In this document: piece after piece, positions 1-7,760 of the stretch
How positions within the stretch are numbered: position 1 is the first letter of the stretch
How the letters are laid out: every line of letters begins with the position of its first letter
DNA from: Siphonodentalium dalli
Lineage: Eukaryota; Mollusca; Scaphopoda; Gadilida; Siphonodentaliidae
Direction of reading: 5' to 3'
DNA: 64,000 nt
NCBI GenBank assembly: GCA_032622095.1
Contig: CP136068.1
Location: 120,533,989 to 120,597,988, forward strand
Notes under the pieces: model-generated
What the model saw: only the letters and a program-made list of their open reading frames with translations
Databases searched by the model: none
What the model was told of the DNA's origin: nothing
Made by a program: the position numbers and the translations under genes

Positions 1-520
1 AATCCATGGGGCCGGGCTGTGCATTCGTCGATTCGAATCTCGATCATATTCGATATTCGGAATCAAGTTTGAAAATGAAAGCGTTTGTTCACCAGTACAG
101 AAGGGGAATAAGTACAGAAGGGGAATAAGATTAGTCTAGTAAACTAGATCATTTAGATCGCTTTGTGTAAGGAAATTGGTCCATAGTCGATGATCATATA
201 TTCATGTTGTCCCAACAACGTTCAAAACAGAAATGACCGCAATCGTAATGTCCTATACATTTAAATGAAAAGCACGGGCGCCGCTGAAAACACATCGTTT
301 TTTAGCCAATCACAACGATTATTTCTAGAAGAGGTGCCTCGAAAAGTCAACGGGGGAATTTCATAACAAGACAAGACATTACTAGAGTACTCCATTCAAA
401 GAAATCGAGTACGCCCAACACGAATTACACCACGAAATGTTTTCTCACCTGAGACCGAAAAAGCGCAGTATTTCGTTGACTATTCAGTCGAATTGTGACC
501 ATAAACTTTCAGTCGTATTA
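1..520. other. No gene recognised
   Basis: No coding signal is seen. The first 60 bases hold several TTCGA/ATTCG words (for example TCGATTCGAATCTCG) like the subterminal sequence of the hAT element at 43327-44415, so this may be the cut end of a related element. The rest is unremarkable AT-rich DNA. Confidence 0.4.
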
Positions 521-523
521 CAA

Positions 524-671
524 AAGAAATAAATACACGGTGTATCGGTGTGTATTGTCAAGTTGTACCACAAAAAAACTGATTGTAGGACTCCGCTACG
601 CGTCGTCCTACAATCAGTTTTTTGTGGTACAACTTGACCATACACACCTCTACACCGTGTATTTATTTCTT
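524..671. repeat. Near-perfect 148-bp palindrome (foldback MITE)
   Basis: The left arm, from AAGAAATAAATACACGG, is repeated as its reverse complement up to CCGTGTATTTATTTCTT at 671. The arms are about 68 bases with a loop of about 10 bases around 594-606. The ORF across it is a by-product of the symmetry. The superfamily cannot be told from the ends. Confidence 0.8.
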
Positions 672-1430
672 AATGTTCAATGATCAAAATGCGCTTGAAG
701 CGCACAAAGGGGCGGCCACTAAATATAGGCTCTCTCTGAGATCAAAATGTCCCACATAGGGGGCCACAGGTATCTTCAACGCTGAATATAGGCTCCCGAA
801 GGGAGCCTGTTTCAGCTAGTTTAGTATAATAGACGTAAGTTGCTCCAGTAGCCTAACATAAGCGGTGGAATATGTTAGATAATGGGCTGGTTGACAGACT
901 AATCAGGAAATAGAAATTATGAATTGTGTGTATCCTGCACAATGACCTCTGTTTACAGATGATCAGCAATTTATAAAACTTTTTTTTTCAATTGAAACAG
1001 CTTGTGAAACATGTCAAACTGTTATTTAACTAAATGAGATAATTCCCATTGATATGAGTGATATCAGTAGAGTTTTATACCAAATTTAGTGAAATTTGGG
1101 GGGTGGGTGTAAAAAATTAGGAGTAAGAAATTATGGGTCCCCGAAAATGCCAGATTCAAAATTTTCAGCAAATTGGAATTGTGTTTGACATGTCGTGCGA
1201 ATTGTGACAATGTCGTACACGTACGTTTATAGAGTATCACACCGTTTCGAAATATACTTCTTCGGTTTTAGTGGGACTTTTCGAACTATAAAGGTTCAAA
1301 ATTGATATTTTGTTTGCTTAACAATGGCAGCATGATTGTTGCTCTGTTTGCTTGGTATATATCTTAATCTCGTGGGCAAAATGTCGCCGGTAGCAGCGGT
1401 CTTACCGAGTCATCAAGGGAGGTAAACATG
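672..1430. other. No gene recognised
   Basis: There is a short hairpin GGCTCCCGAAGGGAGCC near 790-806. Otherwise it is AT-rich sequence without an ORF of note. Confidence 0.4.
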
Positions 1431-1439
1431 TACTGCATG

Positions 1440-1624
1440 GAGTTTGGCACGACACGTCCAATATTTGAACAGCTGGACAGGCGTACATGTATGTGACCTA
1501 GTGGGTGATTTGTGGGTGGACTAGTGGCGACATAAGAAGAATCCACAACGACAACGCCGCGGCTGCTATGGTTATACATACATAGGGAATTTAGCAACGG
1601 AAATGTATGGAATACTATTAGGGC
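1440..1624 (+). repeat. ~180-bp dispersed unit, copy 1
   Basis: The unit contains AGCTGGACAGGCGTA, then a GACTAGTGGCG block, AGAAGAATCCAC, GGCTGCTATGGTTAT and ATTTAGCAACG. Two more copies lie in the same orientation at about 6340-6500 and 6527-6670. This copy is cut by the target duplication of the virus-like element that starts at 1631. Confidence 0.7.
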
Positions 1625-1938
1625 CACTTCTGATGATACCCGCCCCAGTTGGCCCCATATCAGGAACGATAACTCTATCCGAAGTACATGACCTATATTC
1701 TCTGCAGTACCCCAGTTGGGGTTAGTCTAGACAGTTTACCTATATTCTCCACCCACGCATTGCATCATGGTCTATTTGTATACCGGTTGGGCCGTTGGTT
1801 ATATCCAGACTTCTCCATATGAATGGTATATTATCTACATGTATATCACATGATGATCTTGGTGGGGTAGCTTCAGTCTTGAATGTTAAAGGGACACTAG
1901 GCTCTCACTGGGAGGATAATGTTAAAGTGACACTCGCA

Positions 1939-2110
1939 TTGAAAACTTCAAAAAATTCAAAAACTTCAAAAATTTCAAAAAATTCAAAAATTTAAAAAAC
2001 TTCAAAAATTTCAAAAATTAAAAAAACTTCAAAAATTAAAAAAATTAAAAAAAAATTCACAAATTTCACACATTTCCAAAATTTAAACAAAAATCAAATT
2101 TTCCAAAAAC
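1939..2110 (+). repeat. AT-rich degenerate repeat (left arm)
   Basis: A run of CTTCAAAAATTT-like units lies between the arm tip and the genes. The mirror copy is at about 5296-5440. It is low-complexity and looks non-coding. Confidence 0.75.
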
Positions 2111-2112
2111 TT

Positions 2113-2163
2113 CAGGATTTAGTCAAAAATATGGCTTGTTGCCATTCATCGGAAAGCTTTGGG
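2113..2163 (+). repeat. Half of a palindromic MITE, left arm
   Basis: About 50 bases match the inner half of the mariner-type palindromic MITE found whole at 11588-11800, including GGCTTGTTGCCATTCATCGG. The partner copy in the other arm lies at about 5256-5308. Only one half of the palindrome is present in each arm. Confidence 0.75.
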
Positions 2164-2260
2164 GGTAAGGTGGTGAGCGCCACCGAAAAGAGCAAGTGAG
2201 CAAGGGAAAAAAGAGAAAAATAACATGACATGTGGTACATACTACAATTTATTATATTAA

Positions 2261-3111
2261 CTATTCACTGTCACTTTCGTCCGAATTGTCATCACTTTCG
2301 TCAGATGTGTCATTTGTTTCGTCCATGAACTTTTCTAGCAGTGGTCTGTACTTTAATATTGACATTTTCACTGCATCACGATCTTCAAAACCATTCTTAA
2401 TATATTTGGCCACTTTATCCATGACATTGTTGTGCAGAGTCCCATTGCGAAGCCACATATTCTTTATTCTTGTCCAAGCATAAACATTCATAAATAGCCT
2501 CATGCCTTCAGTTTTAAGATCTGTACCTTTAAGGTCATTGTCAGCTTGTACTTTTGCCTCTTTTTCTGTCGAGCCATTTTCCATATACGTTTCCACGTTA
2601 TCACTCCATGCGTCTTGTGCTTTATCTCTACTCTCATCACACAAACTTTTGAAGTATTCATCTTCATTCGATTTAATTTTCTTATTCTGACTATCATCCA
2701 TGTCCTCAGTTAATTTTCGTTTTAACTTATTTTCTTGACACCAGTTTTTTTTACGTGTCTCTGGACATCATGCTGATCTTCGAACAAAAGCCCACAGTCA
2801 TTGCAAGGGTACAACATCTCTTCTCGAATGCCTGTTTTTATGGTTTTCTTTATTAATTTCATTGATCTCACCAGGTGTCCTTACGTATAGCCATTATGTT
2901 GACCCTGGGGCACAATATAATTATATGTCATGCCCTCCCGTTGACCAGGGAGATCTCTGACATCATATTTAATCTCATTCCGTTGATCCGGGATATTGTT
3001 GTCATCACATTTCCCCACATTCTGTTCATCTGGGTGCTCGCTGTCCTTATGGAGATTATATTTCATGCCATTCCATTCACCCATATGTTGGTTCGTGTCC
3101 TCTGTTAGCAC
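2261..3111 (-). pseudogene. Frameshifted left-arm copy of C2HC-finger acidic-tail protein
   Basis: This is the mirror copy of the intact gene at 4321-5154. The downstream part (2261-2701) reads as 146 codons with the same acidic serine/aspartate tail. The upstream part (about 2881-3111) is in another frame. The cause seen is a T run of 8 at 2745-2752 where the right arm has 6 A on its strand, a 2-base shift within the zinc finger between its histidine and last cysteine. It cannot make the full protein. A possible poly(A) signal AATAAA lies just past the stop on the minus strand (2248-2253). Confidence 0.8.
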
Positions 3112-3177
3112 ATTCTGTCGCAGCCGTAATGTGTCCGGGTTGCGGCTTTTAAATCCACCAGTAGGTAACCGTACGGT

Positions 3178-3969
3178 TCACTCGTCGCTTCCGAAAACTC
3201 TCATCATACGTTGAGGGCATTCAGGATACACCTGTCTCGATAATGTTGAAATTAAACCCTTGTCAATTGGGTTATTGAACAATACCAAATATTGACAATT
3301 TCGTCGTTGCGTCGGATCTTTGTTGTAGTAGAAATTCTTGTTCAAACTTATCAAAGATAAGTTCAAATGGTGACTTCCTTCGGAATGTAAATCATTAACT
3401 CTCTGGTCTTTTGATGAAGTTTGCATCAAGTCATCGAGTACAACTAGATTTTTATACTGGCGGTTGATAAGAGAATCCAAGTTTGCTGGTATTCCCCGTA
3501 TAAAGTTGACCTGATGGGTGACGGTATACTTTATGTCATCATATAGGGGCTGCCAATATTTAAAAAACCATATTATTCTGTCAGGTGCGGGTGATATTTT
3601 TGAGGCAGACTTTTGTAGCAAGGTTTTCACAAAGTACGTCTTCCCGCTAGATGTCGGTCCACTTACGCATGCCGTGAATGGATGCTTGAAGACAAAATAT
3701 TCATGTATATTGGCAATTGGATCATCAATGGATGTTATGTCGCTTTGTTGCTGTTTTCCCTGATGGTGTTGTAGTAACCGGTGTTGTTGTAATGGCTGTT
3801 GCTGTCGTTGTTGTTGTGGCTGATGCTTGTTGCTGTTTGTTGCTGCTGCTTGGTGCTGCTGCTGTCGTGGTTGTAGGTTGACAAACTCAGTGTGCTTAGA
3901 TTGTACATGTCTTTTCAAATCATGGATCCGCCCATACTCACTAGAGCAAATTGAACACTGGTGCTTCAT
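3178..3969 (-). CDS. C2H2 finger-polyQ-packaging-type ATPase (C terminus frameshifted)
   Basis: A 263-codon ORF. Residues 5-26 form a C2H2 finger (C5, C8, H21, H26). Residues 33-75 are a Gln/His-rich linker. The ATPase domain follows: the stretch around F98-T99, Walker A GPTSSGKT at 104-111, Walker B LVVLDD at 175-180, then a SHHLNLS block and a conserved LVLFNNP block. This order matches the FtsK-HerA/A32-like DNA-packaging ATPases of Polintons and adintoviruses. The usual TQN motif reads NKN here. The reading frame is lost near residue 255: compared with the right arm, 2 bases are missing, giving a short tail and an early stop, so about 50-60 family-typical C-terminal residues are absent. 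Residues before about 212 are encoded only in the unique loop. The ATG at 3969 is chosen because it starts the finger. Activity is doubtful. Confidence 0.8.
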   Translation of the reverse strand: MKHQCSICSSEYGRIHDLKRHVQSKHTEFVNLQPRQQQHQAAATNSNKHQPQQQRQQQPLQQHRLLQHHQGKQQQSDITSIDDPIANIHEYFVFKHPFTACVSGPTSSGKTYFVKTLLQKSASKISPAPDRIIWFFKYWQPLYDDIKYTVTHQVNFIRGIPANLDSLINRQYKNLVVLDDLMQTSSKDQRVNDLHSEGSHHLNLSLISLNKNFYYNKDPTQRRNCQYLVLFNNPIDKGLISTLSRQVYPECPQRMMRVFGSDE

Positions 3970-4007
3970 TTATACTTGACTAAAATATCTCGGGGGTATA
4001 TGGCTTT

Positions 4008-4058
4008 CCTTTATACAAATGTTCCTTATAACCTCAAATCTGTCCTGTATTGACGTCA
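4008..4058 (-). promoter_or_regulatory. Candidate compact promoter of the ATPase gene
   Basis: The 93 bases between the ATPase start codon and the right arm hold, on the minus strand, a TATAAAGG box (4008-4015), about 39 bases before the ATG, and a perfect CRE palindrome TGACGTCA (4051-4058). The position and order fit a short pol II promoter. There is no expression evidence. Confidence 0.4.
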
Positions 4059-4064
4059 TTGCAG

Positions 4065-4328
4065 AATTTCTACTACAACAAAGATCCGACGCAAAGACGA
4101 AATTGTCAATATTTGGTATTGTTCAATAACCCAATTGACAAGGGTTTAATTTCAACATTATCAAGACAGATGTATCCTGAATGCCCTCAGCGTATGATGC
4201 GAGAGTTTTCGGAAGCGACGAGTGAACCGTACGGTTACCTACTGGTGGATTTAAAAGCCGCAACCCCCGGACACATTACGGCTGTGACAGAATGTGCTAA
4301 AAGAGGACACGAACCAACATATGGGTGA
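4065..4328 (+). pseudogene. C-terminal ATPase fragment in the right arm
   Basis: The frame encodes the last part of the same ATPase, from the FYYNKDP block to a PYGYLLVDLK block typical of the family's C terminus, ending at a stop at about 4326-4328. It lacks Walker A, Walker B and everything N-terminal, because the inverted arm begins inside the gene. It keeps the C-terminal frame that the left copy has lost, so neither copy encodes a whole enzyme. Confidence 0.8.
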
Positions 4329-5154
4329 ATGGAATGGCATGAAATATAATCTCCATAAGGACAGCGAACACCCAGATGAACAGAATGTGGTGAAATGTGA
4401 TGACAACAATAGCCCGGATCAACGGTTCAATGAGATGAAATATGATGACAGAGATCTCCCTGGTCAACGGGAGGGCATGACATATAATTATATTGTGCCC
4501 CAGGGTCAACATAATGGCTATACTAAGGACATAAGGACACCTGGTGAGATCAATGAAATTAATAAAGAAAACCATAAAAACATAGGCATTCGAGAAGAGA
4601 TGTCGTACCCTTGCAATGACTGCAGGCTTTTGTTCGAAGATCAGCATGATGTCCAGAGACACGTAAAAAACTGGTGTCAAGAAAATAAGTTAAAACGAAA
4701 ATTAACTGAGGACATGGATGATAGTCAGAATAAGAAAATTAAATCGAATGAAGATGAATACTTCAAAAGTTTGTGTGATGAGAGTAGAGATAAAGCACAA
4801 GAAGCATGGAGTGATAACGTGGAAACGTATATGGAAAATGGCTCGACAGAAAAAGAGGCAAAAGTACAAGCTGACAAGGACCTTAAAGGTACAGATCTTA
4901 AAACTGAAGGCATGAGGCTATTTATGAATGTTTATGCTTGGACAATAATAAAGAATATGTGGCTTCGCAATGGGACTCTGCACAACAGTGTCATGGATAA
5001 AGTGGCCAAATATATAAAGAATGGTTTTGATGATCGTGATGCAGTGAAAATGTCAATATTAAAGTACAGACCATTGCTAGAAAAGTTCATGGACGAAACA
5101 AATGACACATCTGACGAAAGTGATGACAATTCGGACGAAAGTGACAGTGAATAG
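4321..5154 (+). CDS. C2HC zinc-finger protein with acidic tail (virus-like element)
   Basis: 277 codons from the ATG at 4321. An upstream in-frame GTG at 4294 is a less likely start. There is one C2HC finger (C98, C101, H114, C119), then basic KLKRK and KKIK clusters that may act as a nuclear signal, a helical charged middle, and a tail of about 20 residues made almost only of Asp, Glu, Ser, Asn and Thr. The first ~70 residues are hydrophilic and rich in Gly, Asn and Tyr. I do not recognise the family. Its place beside a packaging ATPase, and the finger shared in kind with that ATPase's N terminus, suggest a DNA-binding accessory protein, which is inference. The start lies just before the end of the ATPase fragment. 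The mirror copy at 2261-3111 is frameshifted. Confidence 0.7.
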   Translation: MGEWNGMKYNLHKDSEHPDEQNVVKCDDNNSPDQRFNEMKYDDRDLPGQREGMTYNYIVPQGQHNGYTKDIRTPGEINEINKENHKNIGIREEMSYPCNDCRLLFEDQHDVQRHVKNWCQENKLKRKLTEDMDDSQNKKIKSNEDEYFKSLCDESRDKAQEAWSDNVETYMENGSTEKEAKVQADKDLKGTDLKTEGMRLFMNVYAWTIIKNMWLRNGTLHNSVMDKVAKYIKNGFDDRDAVKMSILKYRPLLEKFMDETNDTSDESDDNSDESDSE

Positions 5155-5161
5155 TTAATAT

Positions 5162-5167
5162 AATAAA
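5162..5167 (+). promoter_or_regulatory. Candidate poly(A) signal of the finger-protein gene
   Basis: AATAAA lies 8 bases after the stop codon. The same hexamer is present in mirror position in the left arm. Confidence 0.45.
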
Positions 5168-5255
5168 TTGTAGTATGTACCACATGTCATGTTATTTTTC
5201 TCTTTTTTCCCTTGCTCACTTGCTCTTTTCGGTGGAGCTCACCACCGTACCCCAG

Positions 5256-5440
5256 AGCTTTCCGATGAATGGCAACAAGCCATATTTTTGACTAAATCCT
5301 GAATTTTTTAAGTTATTGAAATTTTTGAAGTTTTTTTTAATTTTTTGAAATTTTTGAAGTTTTTTTAATTTTTGAAATTTTTGAAGTTTTGAAATTTTTG
5401 AAGTTTTTGAAATTTTTGAAGTTTTGAATTTTTTGAAGTT
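5256..5440 (+). repeat. MITE half and AT-rich repeat of the right arm
   Basis: Bases 5256-5308 are the mirror of the MITE half at 2113-2163. Bases from about 5296 on are degenerate TTTTTGAAGTTT units, the mirror of 1939-2110. Confidence 0.75.
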
Positions 5441-6087
5441 TTCAATGCGAGTGTCACTTTAACATTATCCTCCCAGTGAGAGCCTAGTGTCCCTTTAACA
5501 TTCAAGACTGAAGCTACCCCCACCGAGATCATCATGTGATATACATGTAGATAATATACCATTCATATGGAGAAGTCTGGATATAACCAACGGGTCATGT
5601 CCGGACATGCCCAACCGGTATACAAATAGACCATGATGCAATGCGTGGGTGGAGAATATAGGTAAACTGTCTAGACTAACCCCAACTGGGGTACTGCAGA
5701 GAATATAGGTCATGTACTTCGGATAGAGTTATCGTTCCTGATCTGGGACAACTGGGGTGGGTATCATCACACTTCCAATTTATGTCAATAGACGGAACCA
5801 CAGCAACTGCCAATACAACCCGTCCATCAAACATCAGCACCACCGACATGCCTCCAGGAAACTTCGACGTCCAAATGGCAATACCTTACAAGTATTTAAA
5901 TTCGCGCTGTACTATTTTTCGCGCATCCGTCGGTGCGCGAATTTAAACCTGAGCGAAAAATAGTACGACTCGGAATTTAAAATATACCACAGGGAAAACA
6001 AGAGAGTTATGTCGATGAGTTAGATACATTACAAAACGTTGGACACTGCATAGACAATTACGCATATACATGTAGGCCTGTCATCGA

Positions 6088-6260
6088 CAAAAAGTGCGCC
6101 ATTAGTAACGCGCCGAAAGCGACAAAAAGTGCGCTATTAGTGCATGTTTCGTAATGGCGCACATTTTGTCGCTTGTTGCGCTTTCGACTCACCGAAACAT
6201 GCGCTAATATCGCACTGTTTGTCGCTTTCGGCGCGTTACTAATGGCGCACTATTTGTCGC
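6088..6260. repeat. GCGCC/GACAAA-rich inner palindrome
   Basis: Two arms of about 64 bases pair (6088-6152 with 6197-6260). They are built of GACAAAAAGTGCGC and AACGCGCCGAAAGCG blocks. GC-rich against AT-rich surroundings. Confidence 0.7.
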
Positions 6261-6339
6261 TCTCGGCGCGCGCCGAACGCGCCATTAGGAAGTGGCCCTA
6301 ATAGTATTCCATATAAATGGCAAATTTTTACCCCACGTA

Positions 6340-6670
6340 ATATTTACGACCAATTTTTGAAAAGCTGGACAGGCGTATGTGGCATAGTTTGTGATTTCTA
6401 GATGGACTAGTAGCGGCACAAGAAGAATCCATTAGGATAGCCCCGTGGCTGCTTTGATTATGCCTATTCATGGTTGATTTAGCAACGAAATGTGACATTG
6501 TTTTGACCCCACGCAAGACTTATACGCCAAATATTTGAATAGTTGGACGAGCGTATGTGACCTATTTGTTATTTCTGGCTGGACCAATGGAGTCAGAAGA
6601 AGAATCCACAATGATAGCCCAGTGGCTGCTATGGTGGTTATGCCAACACATCCGATTTAGCAACGAAAAA
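6340..6670 (+). repeat. ~180-bp dispersed unit, copies 2 and 3
   Basis: Two tandem copies of the unit at 1440-1624, each with a GGACAGGCG/GGACGAGCG block, AGAAGAATCCA, GTGGCTGCT and GATTTAGCAACGA. Just before them, 6291-6312 is an exact inverted copy of 1607-1628. Confidence 0.65.
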
Positions 6671-7229
6671 TTAACTTTTTTCATTATTTTGACAAATCAA
6701 CACTTAGTTGCGGGTTGTGATGACATATCTAGCTAACTCAGACTGCCTGTATGGTCACGCTGTCACTCCATGGTGGTGAATTGGGGGGGGGGGGATTTCA
6801 TGCACATGCAATCTAGAATATGTGTATTTCTTACAAGCATTTCAATCATTGTCGACGTTACGATGATTTGTACGTCGTTTGGCATTGGGTAATGGTTTTG
6901 AGTATGTAGGTTGACCGACTATAACAGGCCTACATGTATATGCGTAATTGTCTATGCAGTGTCCAACGTTTTGTAATGTATCTAACTCATCGACATAAAT
7001 CTCTTGTTTTCCCTGTGGTATATTTTAAATTCCGAGTCGTACTATTTTTCGCTCAGGTTTAAATTCGCGCACCGACGGATGCGCGAAAAATAGTACAGCG
7101 CGAATTTAAATACTTGTAAGGTATTGCCATTTGGACGTCGAAGTTTCCTGGAGGCATGTCGGTGGGGCTGATGTTTGATGGACGGGTTGTATTGGCAGTT
7201 GCTGTGGTTCCGTCTATTGACATAAATTT

Positions 7230-7760
7230 TTGGATGTCGAAGTTTGCTGGAGGCTTGTCGGTGGTGCTGATGGTTACACTGGTGTAAATATGGTTCGGAG
7301 TGACATCTATAGCGGATATATATAGGAGAGAATAACATAGACACTGGGCCCTGATTGGTCAATAGCATTGTGTGCCTTTTGCATAAAAAAAATCATCACA
7401 CCTCTTCCCTATGATTTCCCATAGGTAAAATAGCCATTGGTACAGGAATTAACCCTTTGTAGTGAAGTTTGAATTTTTTGGTGTGGTCTAAAATATGACA
7501 GTATTTTTATGCGGTTCTGACACTAGTTACGAAACACAAGATTTAAATGCGAATTCCCTGCTAGACGGACGATGATTTTTTTGAGTAAAACGTTTCCCCA
7601 AATGTCAATTTTTCAGATTTAAAGAACATTTTGGACCAAAATTTATATTGCCAACAGCATACGCTAAAACGTTAGCACTGAGGCCTATGGAAAACATTTA
7701 CACCAGTGTAACCTGATGTTTCATGGATGGGTTGTATTCGCAGTAGTTTTGGCTACAGTG
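7230..7760 (+). repeat. Partial end copies of the foldback element
   Basis: Bases 7232-7280 repeat the arm sequence 7133-7180 (GTCGAAGTTTGCTGGAGG block), and 7713-7760 repeat the GGGTTGTATTCGCAGT block. A short inverted pair, TTACACTGGTGTAAAT (7274) and ATTTACACCAGTGTAA (7697), brackets the interval. An open frame of 113 codons at 7716-8057 begins in this repeat and resembles no family I know. Confidence 0.5.

Larger units (their letters stand above)
1631..3338 (+). repeat. Left inverted arm of the virus-like element
   Basis: This arm is the reverse complement of 4063-5769 and nearly the same length (1,708 against 1,707 bases). The 146-codon coding part differs from its partner at five residues, so the arms have diverged by a few percent. 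It carries a broken copy of the finger-protein gene and the 3' part of the ATPase gene. Confidence 0.9.
1631..5769. mobile_element. Polinton/adintovirus-like foldback element, 4.1 kb
   Basis: The element starts TGATGATACCC and ends GGGTATCATCA. Both sides carry the 6-bp direct repeat CACTTC (1625-1630 and 5770-5775), and 6-bp duplications are typical of Polinton/Maverick insertion. The inverted arms 1631-3338 and 4063-5769 make up about 83% of its length and enclose a 724-bp loop. Genes seen are a packaging-type ATPase and a C2HC-finger acidic protein. No polymerase B, retrovirus-type integrase, protease or capsid gene is present, and it is a quarter of a normal Polinton's length. The ends read TG rather than the AG usual for Polintons, so it may be a separate lineage or a defective derivative. 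I infer an endogenised, probably non-autonomous virus-like transposon. Confidence 0.75.
4063..5769 (+). repeat. Right inverted arm of the virus-like element
   Basis: This is the reverse complement of 1631-3338. It begins inside the ATPase coding sequence at AGAATTTCTACTAC and runs to the element end. It holds the intact finger-protein gene and a C-terminal ATPase fragment. Confidence 0.9.
5777..7229. mobile_element. Foldback element with ~303-bp inverted arms
   Basis: The arms 5777-6079 and 6926-7229 are reverse complements, with few mismatches, from ATTTATGTCAATAGACGG inward to GACAATTACGCATATACATG. The loop of about 850 bases carries an inner GC-rich palindrome (6088-6260) and two ~180-bp units. 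There is no transposase ORF. The element directly abuts the target duplication of the virus-like element. Confidence 0.75.
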
